Below are positions 17,004 through 26,172 of a stretch of DNA of 64,000 nucleotides, in pieces. Position 1 is the stretch's first letter; the number at the start of each line of letters is the position of its first letter. Made by a program: the position numbers and the translations under genes. This DNA is from Limosilactobacillus coleohominis 101-4-CHN (lineage in GTDB: Bacteria > Bacillota > Bacilli > Lactobacillales > Lactobacillaceae). The DNA lies in assembly GCF_000161935.1 (NCBI RefSeq), contig NZ_GG698802.1, positions 506,594-570,593 on the forward strand. Reading direction: 5' to 3'. The notes beneath the pieces were generated by a model. The model had not been told where the DNA came from. It saw only the letters and a list, made by a program, of their open reading frames with translations, and made no database searches.

Positions 17004-17450
17004 CTACTTCTTCTTAATAATTACGCGATGATCAATCACGTGGGCTCTTGTCAAAGTATAATTATTACTATCTGCACTTAAATTCACCCGATAATCCTTA
17101 TCCTTAATCCGCACAATGATGCCATCCGTCAAAGTAGTTGAGTTAACCACAACCTCCCCAGTCTTCACGTGGCGATCTTTGGCTACTGCCTTAACAAAAG
17201 GAACCATCTGTGAAGATTGCGATTTCTGTGTATTTAGCGATTCCAGTTTGGTATATTGCAACCCAATGATGATTAACAGCAACAAGGAGAAAATAATTCC
17301 CAAATCACGATACTTTGTTTCCAAACGATGCCGAGTATACTGAACCAGCATTAACAGCATCAACCCACCCAAAATAATGATCAACGCATAGCTAAAAATA
17401 GTATTAGCTTGCTGGTGATTTTCTAAATATGTCAAATTGTAAAACGTCAT
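17004..17450 (-). CDS. DUF3290 family membrane protein, 148 aa
   Basis: The protein starts with MTFYNLTYLENHQ and has two membrane helices (~18-38 and ~50-66). An extracytoplasmic or cytoplasmic domain with short beta strands follows and ends in IDHRVIIKKK. This fits DUF3290, which in Lactobacillales is nearly always encoded beside DUF421. No enzymatic motif is visible. It is the first gene of the pair. Confidence 0.88.
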   Translation of the reverse strand: MTFYNLTYLENHQQANTIFSYALIIILGGLMLLMLVQYTRHRLETKYRDLGIIFSLLLLIIIGLQYTKLESLNTQKSQSSQMVPFVKAVAKDRHVKTGEVVVNSTTLTDGIIVRIKDKDYRVNLSADSNNYTLTRAHVIDHRVIIKKK

Positions 17451-17465
17451 TTTTTATCCTTTATA

Positions 17466-17508
17466 AAAAAATAGTGAGTAATAACACTGCCGTTATCCCC
17501 ACTAAATT
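17466..17508 (-). terminator. Terminator of greA
   Basis: On the minus strand TAGTG/CACTA and ATAAC/GTTAT stems with an internal loop are followed by seven T, just past the greA stop. Confidence 0.65.
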
Positions 17509-17516
17509 ATCTTCTA

Positions 17517-17993
17517 CTACTTTACTTCAATAATTTCCACATGCATGATCCCACTTGGAATATCAATATCTACTTTTTCACCAACTTTGTGACCTAACAG
17601 TCCTTTTGCCATTGGTGATTCGTTAGAAATCTTACCAGAGAGCGGATCAGATTCTGATTCGCCGACAATTGTATATGTTTCTGGTTCTTCATCCGGTAAC
17701 TCTTTGAAGGTTACACTCCGCCCCATTGATACTTCATCCGCCGCTACATCATCATTATCGATGATGACCGCATATTGCAGCATATTTTCGATTTGACTGA
17801 TTCGGCCTTCAACGAATGCCTGCTCGTCCTTAGCGGATTCGTATTCAGAGTTTTCAGAAAGGTCACCATAACTCCGCGCAATCTTAATGCGTTTAATAAC
17901 CTCTGGACGACGCTTCAAACGTAAATCTTCGAGTTCTTGTTCTAACTTTTCTTTACCTTCCGCAGTCATCGGAAATGTTTTTTCATCAGCCAT
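17517..17993 (-). CDS. greA: Transcription elongation factor GreA
   Basis: GreA binds RNA polymerase and stimulates cleavage of backtracked transcripts. The 158-aa protein has the N-terminal coiled coil with the tip acids in [20 protein letters not shown], and the C-terminal FKBP-like domain ([22 protein letters not shown]). The length is typical. It is the last gene of an mltG-like / udk / greA cluster, an order common in Lactobacillales. Confidence 0.97.
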   Translation of the reverse strand: MADEKTFPMTAEGKEKLEQELEDLRLKRRPEVIKRIKIARSYGDLSENSEYESAKDEQAFVEGRISQIENMLQYAVIIDNDDVAADEVSMGRSVTFKELPDEEPETYTIVGESESDPLSGKISNESPMAKGLLGHKVGEKVDIDIPSGIMHVEIIEVK

Positions 17994-18079
17994 AAATTTT
18001 TAATTCCCCTTTATTAAAAAATACCAAGTGCAACATTACCATTTCGGCACCAATTTTTCAACTATTGGATTACGATTAC

Positions 18080-18721
18080 TTAAACCTGATGACCCCGTTT
18101 AACTAGAATATCGCGAACCTTAGTTGCTAACAAATCAATTGCCACTTGGTTTTGACCACCCTCAGGAACAATGATATCAGCGTAACGTTTCGTAGGTTCA
18201 ATAAATTGATGATACATTGGTTTGACAGTTGCCAAATACTGGTTAATCACTGAATCAAGTGACCGGCCACGCTCTTGCATATCACGTTTAATCCGACGAA
18301 TAATGCGTAAATCACTATCCGTATCCACAAAAACTTTAATATCCATTAAATCACGTAACCGCTCGTCATCAAGAATCAAAATTCCCTCCAAAATAATGAC
18401 ATCTTGTGGCTCTACGTGGACTGTTTCCGCTGACCGAGTATATTGTTCATAATCATAGACCGGCATTTCAATTGCTTGATTATGCCGCAATTGATCCAGC
18501 TGTTGAACCAGCAGCGCCGTATCAAATGCTAACGGATGGTCATAATTAACGGCCTTCCGTTCAGCCATTGTCATCTCACTCTGATCATTATAGTAGGTGT
18601 CTTGCGTAATAATTTGAATTGAATTGCCATGTAATTGGTCAAAGATTGCGTGGGCAACAGTCGTCTTACCACTGCCGGAACCACCTGTGACCCCAATGAT
18701 AATTGGTCGTTTTTTTTCCAT
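18080..18721 (-). CDS. udk: Uridine kinase
   Basis: The enzyme phosphorylates uridine and cytidine to UMP and CMP in pyrimidine salvage. The ATG at 18719-18721 follows GGAGG at 5-nt spacing; a codon 12 bases earlier has no better site. The 213-aa protein has the P-loop [12 protein letters not shown] near the N-terminus, [19 protein letters not shown] and [27 protein letters not shown], all typical of Udk. It lies between the short MltG-like gene and greA. Confidence 0.96.
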   Translation of the reverse strand: MEKKRPIIIGVTGGSGSGKTTVAHAIFDQLHGNSIQIITQDTYYNDQSEMTMAERKAVNYDHPLAFDTALLVQQLDQLRHNQAIEMPVYDYEQYTRSAETVHVEPQDVIILEGILILDDERLRDLMDIKVFVDTDSDLRIIRRIKRDMQERGRSLDSVINQYLATVKPMYHQFIEPTKRYADIIVPEGGQNQVAIDLLATKVRDILVKRGHQV

Positions 18722-18736
18722 TTTTGCCTCCAATTG

Positions 18737-19096
18737 TTAGTGCTTCTTTGCGTGACGGTTTTCTTGCAGCCGAACCGTAATTTCGGGAACCGACTGAGAT
18801 TGTTTCAATGTAAAAGTACCGGCCTTAACTCCATTCGTCTTATGTGTCTGTAAATAATAGTAAAAGACATAGCGACTGCGTACTAGGTCTTGTCGCTTCA
18901 AGATTGTACTAACCTGCTGATCAGTACTGTTTCGTGGAATAATCACTTTTTTCGTCTTTTGACTATTTTTATTCACGGGGGTTAACGAATAATTAAAGTA
19001 ACCATGGACGCATACCCCCACCACCAAAAACAAAGCTACAATTGCTAAGGCCAGCAAATTCTGTTGCCGAATTTGTTTTTTTGAAAATCGGTGCAT
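18737..19096 (-). CDS. Truncated MltG-like protein, 119 aa, catalytic domain absent
   Basis: MltG is normally a 350-400-aa membrane endotransglycosylase upstream of udk and greA. Here the product has a short basic N-terminus, one membrane helix (~15-33) and the LysM-like domain (KVIIPRNSTDQQVSTILKRQ to KAGTFTLKQSQSVPEITVRL). It then stops after a few His/Lys residues. The YceG catalytic domain with its Glu is missing. The stop is only 15 bases before udk, whose GGAGG lies in the gap, so no broken remainder exists downstream. It may be a reduced but expressed protein or a relic. Confidence 0.75.
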   Translation of the reverse strand: MHRFSKKQIRQQNLLALAIVALFLVVGVCVHGYFNYSLTPVNKNSQKTKKVIIPRNSTDQQVSTILKRQDLVRSRYVFYYYLQTHKTNGVKAGTFTLKQSQSVPEITVRLQENRHAKKH

Positions 19097-19183
19097 GAAT
19101 TAGGCCCTTTCTTTCACTTACAACAACACGAAAAGCAAGAGACCGGAAATTCTCTTTCAGCCCCTTGCCAATTTAATTATTCA

Positions 19184-21613
19184 TTAACGAATTTCTGCAC
19201 CTAATTCTTCAGTGAGGTGTTTTTCGATCTTTGCGAATGCTTGATTAACCGTTTCTTCCTTTAATGTTCCCTGATCATCTTGATAAGTCAGCGTGTATGC
19301 CAATGACTTCTTACCCTTCGGTAAATGAACACCAGTGTAAACATCAAAGAGGTGGATGTGCTTCAAGAAAGCACCCCCACGCCGCTTAATAATTGCGACG
19401 ACTTCATCATTCGTAACGGTATCATCGACTAATAAAGCAATATCACGGGTAATTTCTGGATACTTACTAATGTGTTGATAGTGCTTATCACGAACATCCG
19501 CTGCCAAAACTGCTTCCAAATTGATTTCAAACACGTAGGTTTCACTAATCTTGTATTCTTTAGCAACATTTGGATGAACTTCACCAATAAAGCCGATTAC
19601 TTCACCATCTAGTAAAATATTAGCGGTCCGACCTGGATGCATTTCTGGACGACTTTGATCGGCAACAAAAGTAATCGTCCCTGCCACTGCTAAATTATCA
19701 AGATATTGTTCCACAATCCCTTTAATTTGATAAAAATCAACCGGACGCGCCTTTTGATTCCAGCTATCTGCAACTAAACTCCCAGTGATTGCACCAGCAA
19801 CATGTTCTTGTTCCTCAGGGCGTTCGCCACCCTTCGGAATGAAGACTCGACCTTGTTCATACAGTGCCACATTGGATACTTTCCGGGCTTCGTTATAGGC
19901 AATATCATTTAACAGACCAGAAATAATGCTCATCCGCGTTGCCACGTGATCAGAGCTCATCGGATAATCCAGCTTCATCGGCTCCGTCGTACTTGGGGTA
20001 ACCCCAAACTGCTTAGCTTTATCCACCGTGGTTAACGAATAACTAATCGCCTGATTCAAGCCCATTCCTTCCAGAACATGGCGACTAGCCCGCAACTTCT
20101 TTTGCCGGGTAGTTAAACCACCCCAGTTCCGAGTCATCACTGGCAGTGTCGATGGAATATTGTCATAACCATACAAACGGGCAATTTCCTCGTATAAGTC
20201 TGCTGGCAGGCTAATATCCCACCGCCGGGCTGGAACATTAACTACTAACGTATCCTCATCTTTTTGGGTTGTCTCAAAGGCTAATCGATCAAAAATCGCC
20301 TTTACTTGTTCCATATCGATATCGATCCCTAGAACATGCTTAACTTTTTGTAAAGACAAGGTAATTTCATGTGCTGGATATTGCTGGTCATGACCAACCA
20401 CAATCCCCTTAGTCACTTGTCCATTAGCTAATTTTTGCAGCCAGTATGCCGCTTCATCCAATGCTCGTTCAACAGTTTCCGGATTGATTCCCCGTTCAAA
20501 ACGCATTGAAGATTCACTGTGCAAGTCAAGTCGTCGTGCTTGCTTACGAACCATCACTGGATCAAAAATCGCAGATTCTAATACGACGTTCGTTGTTTGA
20601 TCATCGACCTTGGTACTTTCGCCACCCATGGTTCCAGCAAGTGCAACTGGTTGATCACCTGCAGTTACGACAATATCTTGGGCCTTGAGCGTCTGCTCCT
20701 CACCATCAAGGGTCGTCATGGTTTCATCTTCATTGGCATGCCGAACAAGGATCTTGTGACTAGGTAGCTTATCATAATCGAAACTGTGTAATGGTTGTCC
20801 GTACTTCAGTAAAATATAATTAGTAATATCAACAACGTTGTTAATTGGACGAATGCCAGAATTCCACAGACGAATTTGGAGCCACATTGGGCTATCCGCA
20901 ATCTGAACGTTTTTAATGACCCGCAGTTTATAAACTGGTGCCATTTGATCATCAGCAACCTCTGCGGAAATTAAATCGGCAGCCTTGGCATCGTCGTTTT
21001 CTTTGACCGCGTGACTTTCAAAACCATTTGGCAAATCATAGATTGCTGCAAGATCATTCACATTCCCATAAATACTCAACATATCACCACGGTTTGGCGT
21101 GACATCAGTATCCACGATCGTATCGTCCATTCCAAGGTATGGAAAGACTGATTCACCAATTTTAGCATCATCAGGCAAGAACCAGATGCCGTCTTCATAG
21201 TCTTTTGGTGCTACCTTTTCACTAAAGCCGATTTCCTGTAGTGCACAAAGCATTCCGTCAGACTCTTCACCACGGATCTTGCCCCGCTTAATTTTAACGT
21301 TGTCCGCAATCCGTGCTCCGTGGAGGGCCACGATCACTTTTTTACCTGCTTGCACATTTGGCGCTCCGCAGACAATCTGAATGGTTTCATCATCACTAAT
21401 CTTAACTTGGCAAACTGACATATGGTCAGAATCAGGATGCGGAACACATTCTTCTACATAACCAACAATAATTTTCTTTAAACCGTCACTTGGGGAATAG
21501 ACCGCATTAATGTCTACTGACGTTCGGGCCAATTTCTCTGCCAGTGCAGCTGGCTTAATTTTGTTTTGCGCTAGCGGCAGGTATTTATTTAGCCATTGAT
21601 ATGATACTTTCAT
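19184..21613 (-). CDS. pheT: Phenylalanine--tRNA ligase beta subunit
   Basis: The 809-aa length is standard. An EMAP-like tRNA-binding domain is at ~40-150 (GYVEECVPHPDSDHMSVCQV), followed by the B3/B4 editing region (TPNRGDMLSIYGN and following), the B5 domain, and the catalytic-like core (PARRWDISLPADLYEEIARLYGYDNIP). The C-terminal FDX-ACB anticodon-binding domain includes SKYPEITRDIALLVDD and YTLTYQDDQGTLKEETVN. It forms the alpha2-beta2 enzyme with PheS, encoded 6 bases upstream, and is controlled by the shared T-box leader. Confidence 0.98.
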   Translation of the reverse strand: MKVSYQWLNKYLPLAQNKIKPAALAEKLARTSVDINAVYSPSDGLKKIIVGYVEECVPHPDSDHMSVCQVKISDDETIQIVCGAPNVQAGKKVIVALHGARIADNVKIKRGKIRGEESDGMLCALQEIGFSEKVAPKDYEDGIWFLPDDAKIGESVFPYLGMDDTIVDTDVTPNRGDMLSIYGNVNDLAAIYDLPNGFESHAVKENDDAKAADLISAEVADDQMAPVYKLRVIKNVQIADSPMWLQIRLWNSGIRPINNVVDITNYILLKYGQPLHSFDYDKLPSHKILVRHANEDETMTTLDGEEQTLKAQDIVVTAGDQPVALAGTMGGESTKVDDQTTNVVLESAIFDPVMVRKQARRLDLHSESSMRFERGINPETVERALDEAAYWLQKLANGQVTKGIVVGHDQQYPAHEITLSLQKVKHVLGIDIDMEQVKAIFDRLAFETTQKDEDTLVVNVPARRWDISLPADLYEEIARLYGYDNIPSTLPVMTRNWGGLTTRQKKLRASRHVLEGMGLNQAISYSLTTVDKAKQFGVTPSTTEPMKLDYPMSSDHVATRMSIISGLLNDIAYNEARKVSNVALYEQGRVFIPKGGERPEEQEHVAGAITGSLVADSWNQKARPVDFYQIKGIVEQYLDNLAVAGTITFVADQSRPEMHPGRTANILLDGEVIGFIGEVHPNVAKEYKISETYVFEINLEAVLAADVRDKHYQHISKYPEITRDIALLVDDTVTNDEVVAIIKRRGGAFLKHIHLFDVYTGVHLPKGKKSLAYTLTYQDDQGTLKEETVNQAFAKIEKHLTEELGAEIR

Positions 21614-21619
21614 AGTCCA

Positions 21620-22666
21620 CTATCCTTTCTGATCAAATTGGGTTAAGAACCGTACATCATTTTGGTAAAAGTCACGAATATCTTCGACCCCATACTTCAA
21701 CATCGCAAAGCGATCCGGACCTAATCCAAAGGCAAAGCCGCCATATTCTTCAGGATCTACGCCAGACATCTTTAAAACGTTTGGGTGAACCATTCCAGCA
21801 CCTAATACTTCAATCCAACCGGTATTCTTACAAATGGCACAGCCCTTACCTAAACAATTGAAACAAGTAATATCCGCTTCAACTGATGGTTCAGTAAATG
21901 GGAAATAACTTGGCCGCAGACGAACCTTTAATTGATCACCAAATAGGTGTTGAGCCACTACTTCTAATGTTCCCTTCAAATCAGCCATTGTGACGTGCTT
22001 ACCAACAACCATTCCTTCAACTTGGTGGAATTGGTGACTGTGGGTGGCATCGTCCGTATCCCGCCGGTAAACTTTACCTGGTGAAATCATCTTCAACGGG
22101 CCCTGACTAAAATCGTGTTTTTCAAGCATCCGTGCTTGCATCGGCGAGGTTTGGGTCCGCATCAGGATTGAATGGGTGACATAGAAAGTATCTTGCATGT
22201 CCCGAGCAGGGTGATCCTTTGGTAGGTTTAATTTTTCAAAGTTGTAAACTTCCTCTTCTACTTCATCACCAACCGCAACTTCATATCCCATATCAGTAAA
22301 CAGATCTACTAATTGATCAATCACTTGCTGAATCACGTGTGGTTGTCCCTGGGCAACTGGTGTCCCTGGCAATGTCACATCGAGACTTTCCTTTGCAAGC
22401 CGGGCATTCATTAATTGCTTTTCTAAAGTTGCGCGCCGTTCTTCTAACATCTTTTGTAAATCATCACGAACTTGGTTAGCATACTTCCCAACCTTTGGCC
22501 GTTCGTCGGCACTTAAGTCCTTCATCCCACGTAAGACATTAGTAATTGGTCCCTTTTTCCCTAGGAACTTGACCCGAATTTGATTAATTGCATCTAAATT
22601 CGCACTGTTCTGAATTTCATCAGCACCTTGCTGACGTAATTCCTCTAGTTTTTCCTTTAATCCCAT
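21620..22666 (-). CDS. pheS: Phenylalanine--tRNA ligase alpha subunit
   Basis: The 348-aa catalytic subunit charges tRNA-Phe with phenylalanine. An N-terminal coiled coil (~1-90) binds tRNA. The class II core carries motif 2 (MISPGKVYRRDTDDATHSHQFHQVEG) and motif 3 (GFAFGLGPDRFAMLKYG). A Cys cluster (CFNCLGKGCAICKNTGW) lies between them. It is the first gene of pheST, behind the T-box at 22690-22915, with GGAGG before the ATG. Confidence 0.98.
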   Translation of the reverse strand: MGLKEKLEELRQQGADEIQNSANLDAINQIRVKFLGKKGPITNVLRGMKDLSADERPKVGKYANQVRDDLQKMLEERRATLEKQLMNARLAKESLDVTLPGTPVAQGQPHVIQQVIDQLVDLFTDMGYEVAVGDEVEEEVYNFEKLNLPKDHPARDMQDTFYVTHSILMRTQTSPMQARMLEKHDFSQGPLKMISPGKVYRRDTDDATHSHQFHQVEGMVVGKHVTMADLKGTLEVVAQHLFGDQLKVRLRPSYFPFTEPSVEADITCFNCLGKGCAICKNTGWIEVLGAGMVHPNVLKMSGVDPEEYGGFAFGLGPDRFAMLKYGVEDIRDFYQNDVRFLTQFDQKG

Positions 22667-22689
22667 ATGATCCTCCTTAAAAAATAAAA

Positions 22690-22915
22690 AGCCTCATCCC
22701 ATCAAGGGACGAGGCTATCGCGGTACCACCCTAGTTTATGACAATCGTCATACACTTATAACGATTCAGTAACGGTCATCAACCGGGTACATCAATACCA
22801 GCTCTGGAAGTGAAATTCATCTTTAAAGTCTAAAAACGACTTGCAGTTTATGAATCGTTTCTCCCTGCTAGACTTACCAGACTACTAATTTCCATCATTG
22901 CTTTTCTAAAAAGTT
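22690..22915 (-). ncRNA. T-box leader (Phe) of pheST
   Basis: The conserved T-box AGGGTGGTACCGCG is at 22719-22732 on the minus strand. It is followed by a terminator hairpin (AGCCTCGTCCC paired with GGGATGAGGCT) and T-run ending near 22686. A UUC codon at 22812-22814, near the base of stem I (GGAA/UUCC), is a fitting Phe specifier. Uncharged tRNA-Phe would stabilise the antiterminator and allow pheST expression. Confidence 0.93.
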
Positions 22916-22921
22916 GGTCTT

Positions 22922-22951
22922 ATTGTAAACTAATTCCGCAACCAACGTCAA
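22922..22951 (-). promoter_or_regulatory. Promoter of the pheST T-box leader
   Basis: TTGACG (22946-22951) and TACAAT (22922-22927) are 18 bases apart on the minus strand, placing the start near 22915. Confidence 0.7.
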
Positions 22952-22954
22952 GAA

Positions 22955-23287
22955 CTAATCACACCATTTGTCACTCCAAGTGTGAACCGCACTCATTACT
23001 GGGGCTAATTCTTGGCCCCGCTTAGTTAGTGAGTATTCAATCCGGCTTTCACCAGGAAAAGTATTGCGTTGAACGATTTCTTCGTCTTCTAACTCTTTCA
23101 GTCTTTCAACTAAGACCCGATCACTACATTTATCAACGTGTGCAGCAAGATCCTTAAAACGCTGTGTGTGCTCATTGAAAAGCACTTCGATAATTAGCCC
23201 GTTCCATTTCTTCCCTAAAATTGTAAAGGTATGTTCGAAACGAGGACAGAGACAGAAATCATCCTGTTGACGATTAGAATGCTCCAT
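22955..23287 (-). CDS. HxlR family transcriptional regulator, 110 aa
   Basis: This is a winged-helix regulator. The family signature is seen in CPRFEHTFTILGKKWNGLIIEVLF, then RFKDLAAHVDKCSDRVLVERLKELEDEEIVQR and the wing RIEYSLTKRGQEL. Cysteines at the N-terminus (FCLCP) match the redox or electrophile-sensing position in HxlR/YodB-type members. No target is evident; neighbours are an HD protein upstream and pheST downstream, probably unrelated. Confidence 0.92.
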   Translation of the reverse strand: MEHSNRQQDDFCLCPRFEHTFTILGKKWNGLIIEVLFNEHTQRFKDLAAHVDKCSDRVLVERLKELEDEEIVQRNTFPGESRIEYSLTKRGQELAPVMSAVHTWSDKWCD

Positions 23288-23313
23288 AACTTGACCTCCT
23301 TTTTCTAGATATT

Positions 23314-23820
23314 TTACGAAAGCTTTTTATATGAACGCTTACGAAGCCGTGACTCAACCCGAACCCGAAGTGGACTAAAGAACTCATGCTCCGCTTCATA
23401 ATCATCAACTAATGAGACGATTAAACTTTCTAAGTACTTTGGCACTGCTAGTGTTGCACCAAACATGTGCTTTAAAATAATGTCGCGTTCCTTATCATTC
23501 AGGTTGGTAATCTTTTCGGCGTTTCGTAAAGCCACCCGTGGGTGAATAAAAGCATGGGAACCCAAATCAAACTTCGTTGTCCGCCAGTCATAATAGAACA
23601 AATCGTGTAATAATCCTGCCCGTGCAGTGCTCCGGTAATCCAGGTGCATTCGCTTGGCGATTCGGTAGCTATCATAAGAAACAGCAATCGAATGACGGAG
23701 ACGATTTGAATGGTGGTGCTGAGTATAATTGGCTAATTTTTGAACGGCAGGTTGAGCTAACAAATCCTGAACAATGGCAACATACTGGGCGTCATTTTTC
23801 CACTCATCCGGTGTTCTCAT
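23314..23820 (-). CDS. HD domain protein, 168 aa
   Basis: The metal-binding HD motif is in GLLHDLFYYDW near the middle, preceded by the HSIAVSYDSYRIAKRM helix and followed by HPRVALRNAEKI and HMFGATL, which supply further His ligands. It belongs to the small HD hydrolases found throughout Lactobacillales (HDIG-like). The natural substrate is unknown. Two ATGs are near the GGGG site; 23820 has better spacing (about 11) than 23829 (about 2). Confidence 0.88.
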   Translation of the reverse strand: MRTPDEWKNDAQYVAIVQDLLAQPAVQKLANYTQHHHSNRLRHSIAVSYDSYRIAKRMHLDYRSTARAGLLHDLFYYDWRTTKFDLGSHAFIHPRVALRNAEKITNLNDKERDIILKHMFGATLAVPKYLESLIVSLVDDYEAEHEFFSPLRVRVESRLRKRSYKKLS

Positions 23821-23905
23821 TGAGATCATTACCCCTTTTTTATTTTTAGTTATATTTTACACGATTTTAAAACAAAAAGGAACATCAAACTTACTTTTCA
23901 TAAGT

Positions 23906-24679
23906 TTAGCTCCCCTGATTTAACTGAAACATTAAAATACCAGCCGAAACGGCAACATTCAGTGATTCAGCATTACCCCGCATTGGGATATACAAATTGG
24001 TAGTCGTTTGGTTTAATAATTCCTCAGCCATTCCTTGGCCTTCATTTCCCATTACTAATGCAAAATCTTTGCCTGGCTGAACATGGCGAAAGTTTTTGGC
24101 CAGTGGATTTAACTGGGTCCCGTATACTGGATGCTGATCATCTTGGAAATCGTTAATCCACCGTTTTAAATCGGCTACCACTAACTGAAGATGAAATTGG
24201 CTTCCTTGCATGGAACGAACCACCTTGGGATTGAAAAAATCAGCAGTCCGCTTGCTGGCAACAACCCCAGCAAAGCCTGCAGCATCAGCTGTTCTGACCA
24301 TGGTTCCGACATTTCCTGGATCCTGTACCCGGTCTAATAGCAACCATGCCCCTGTCTTAGGATTAGTAACCTGATTTACATCCGGCATTTCTACCACAGC
24401 AACAATTCCTTGCGGGGTATTGGTTTCTGTGATGTGCTTAATAATCTCCGGTGTCACTTCATACACATTTTCAAATCGTGCTACAATGTCTTCGTGTTGG
24501 GATAACTCTTCTGCACTCCCAATCAATGCAATCAACCGTTGATTACTGTGACTAGCCTCTTGAACAAGATGCCAACCATCTAATAAGTATTGGCCGAATT
24601 TTTTGCGTCCCTTTCTGGTTTGCAACTTGCGCCAATCTTTAACGTGTTGATTATGAACAGACGTTATTTGTTCTCTCAT
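23906..24679 (-). CDS. TrmH/SpoU family RNA 2'-O-methyltransferase
   Basis: The 257-aa protein has an N-terminal RNA-binding part (VKDWRKLQTRKGRKKFGQYLLDGWHLV) and the C-terminal knotted SPOUT domain. That domain carries motif 1 (LLLDRVQDPGNVGTMVRTADAAGF), motif 2 (LVMGNEGQGM) and motif 3 (IPMRGNAESLNVAVSAGILMF). It methylates ribose in rRNA or tRNA with S-adenosylmethionine. The arrangement next to acylphosphatase and yidC is common in lactobacilli, where it is often called YsgA. The exact target nucleotide cannot be told. Confidence 0.93.
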   Translation of the reverse strand: MREQITSVHNQHVKDWRKLQTRKGRKKFGQYLLDGWHLVQEASHSNQRLIALIGSAEELSQHEDIVARFENVYEVTPEIIKHITETNTPQGIVAVVEMPDVNQVTNPKTGAWLLLDRVQDPGNVGTMVRTADAAGFAGVVASKRTADFFNPKVVRSMQGSQFHLQLVVADLKRWINDFQDDQHPVYGTQLNPLAKNFRHVQPGKDFALVMGNEGQGMAEELLNQTTTNLYIPMRGNAESLNVAVSAGILMFQLNQGS

Positions 24680-24739
24680 TTAGTTTCACCTCATTTTAGT
24701 AACGCAATTATAACATTAATCAAGCGGAGGCGTTTTACA

Positions 24740-25018
24740 ATGATTAATTATCATTTAATAGTTAGCGGTCAGGTGCAAGGCGTTGGTTTCCGCTGGAGTA
24801 CCTATCAATTGGCAAAGGAACTTGGACTCGTCGGTTTTGTCAAAAATCAAATTGACGGCACGGTCTATATCATCGTTCAGGGGCCACATGAGATAGTGCG
24901 TAAATTTATCAAACAAGTTCAAACCGGGGTGAATCAATACGCCCACGTGACAAACGTCCAAATTAAGCCAGGAAACTTAATCGATACCCAAACGTTTTCG
25001 ATTAAGGAATCATGGTAA
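24740..25018 (+). CDS. acyP: Acylphosphatase, 92 aa
   Basis: The enzyme hydrolyses acyl phosphates such as carbamoyl phosphate. The catalytic Arg is in GQVQGVGFRW and the catalytic Asn in GFVKNQIDGTV, both in the usual order. The ATG at 24740 follows GCGGAGG; the longer open frame upstream overlaps the methylase gene and has no ribosome site. It is transcribed away from the methylase gene, with yidC following on the same strand. Confidence 0.95.
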   Translation: MINYHLIVSGQVQGVGFRWSTYQLAKELGLVGFVKNQIDGTVYIIVQGPHEIVRKFIKQVQTGVNQYAHVTNVQIKPGNLIDTQTFSIKESW

Positions 25019-25090
25019 ACTGACTGGAATTCCCCCCGTTTTTACGGTAAGATACCTTCTGTATAATTTTAAAATAAAGGATTGAGTTTA

Positions 25091-26029
25091 TTGAAAAAAC
25101 AACGACGCTGGTTATTAGCGGGAAGCCTGCTTAGTGCATTGCTCGTACTTTCCGGTTGTGTACGAACGACCAAAAGTGGTAAACCATACGGGATGGTCTA
25201 TGAATACCTTGCTAAACCAATGCAGCACTTAATGGAATGGTTAGCAAGTTTGATGGGAAATAATTATGGCTGGGCAATTATCGTCATCGTAATTGTCGTT
25301 CGTCTAATCCTGCTGCCAGTAATGATGAGTCAAATGAAGAAGTCGACATTGATGCAGGAAAAAATGTCAATGATTCAACCACAATTACGAGAAATTCAAC
25401 GGCAACAAAAAGCGGCCAAGACACCTGAAGAGCAAGCTGCTGCTACTCAAGCCATGATGGCGCTGTACCGTGACAACAATATTAGTATGACTGGTGGAAT
25501 TGGCTGCCTCCCCTTACTTATTCAACTACCGGTTTTTGCAGCATTATACGCCGCCATTCGTTACTCTCCTGATCTTTATCATGCGACCTTCCTTGGTATT
25601 CCTCTGGGGAAGCCAAGTATTATGTTGGCGATCTTATCTTTTGTGGCTTACCTTTTCCAAGGGTGGCTTTCAATGATTGGAATGCCTAAAAATCAGCAGG
25701 CCCAAATGCGGATGATGATGTTAATGAGTCCAGTAATGATTTTCTTCATTTCAATGACTTCATCAGCTGGTTTAGGATTGTATTTCTTTATTGGTGGTTT
25801 ATTTGCCATCCTGCAAACTTGGTTAATCAATGCCTACCGACCGCACTTGAAGAAACAAATTGCTCAAGAGGTTAAAAATCGGCCAGCGCCAAAGCCGGTT
25901 GTGCATCCCCAACCAATGACCAATACCAAAGCTGATCATCAAGACACCATTCAACAATTACAAAATAAAACAGTGACTAAGCCTAAACGACGGAACGCTG
26001 GTAAACAACAGCACCATCATAATTCATAA
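25091..26029 (+). CDS. yidC: Membrane protein insertase YidC/Oxa1 family
   Basis: The 312-aa protein starts with TTG at 25091, 10 bases after AAAGGA; a TTG 9 bases earlier is too close. It has a lipoprotein signal (LVLSGC) and five membrane helices. The core starts YGWAIIVIVIVVRLILLPVMMSQMKKS, in which the membrane-embedded Arg of YidC is kept. It ends in a basic Lys/Arg/His/Gln-rich tail that can contact ribosomes. YidC inserts and folds membrane proteins alone or with SecYEG. The coupling with acyP is typical of lactobacilli. Confidence 0.95.
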   Translation: MKKQRRWLLAGSLLSALLVLSGCVRTTKSGKPYGMVYEYLAKPMQHLMEWLASLMGNNYGWAIIVIVIVVRLILLPVMMSQMKKSTLMQEKMSMIQPQLREIQRQQKAAKTPEEQAAATQAMMALYRDNNISMTGGIGCLPLLIQLPVFAALYAAIRYSPDLYHATFLGIPLGKPSIMLAILSFVAYLFQGWLSMIGMPKNQQAQMRMMMLMSPVMIFFISMTSSAGLGLYFFIGGLFAILQTWLINAYRPHLKKQIAQEVKNRPAPKPVVHPQPMTNTKADHQDTIQQLQNKTVTKPKRRNAGKQQHHHNS

Positions 26030-26110
26030 TTCACGGTACTGTGTCTTACAATCCAATATGTAAATTGACTCCAGTGTCCACTAACATGCCGCTTGAGAGT
26101 CACTTATCTC

Positions 26111-26157
26111 AGGACGTGACGCCGAAGTTATCAATAGCTTCTATCACGTCTTTTTTA
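26111..26157 (+). terminator. Terminator after yidC
   Basis: GACGTGA and TCACGTC form the outer stem, with GAAG/CTTC inside, followed by six T. It ends only 16 bases before the deformylase-like gene, so that gene's promoter must overlap it or lie just upstream. Confidence 0.75.
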
Positions 26158-26172
26158 TAAAGGAGTTTCCAC

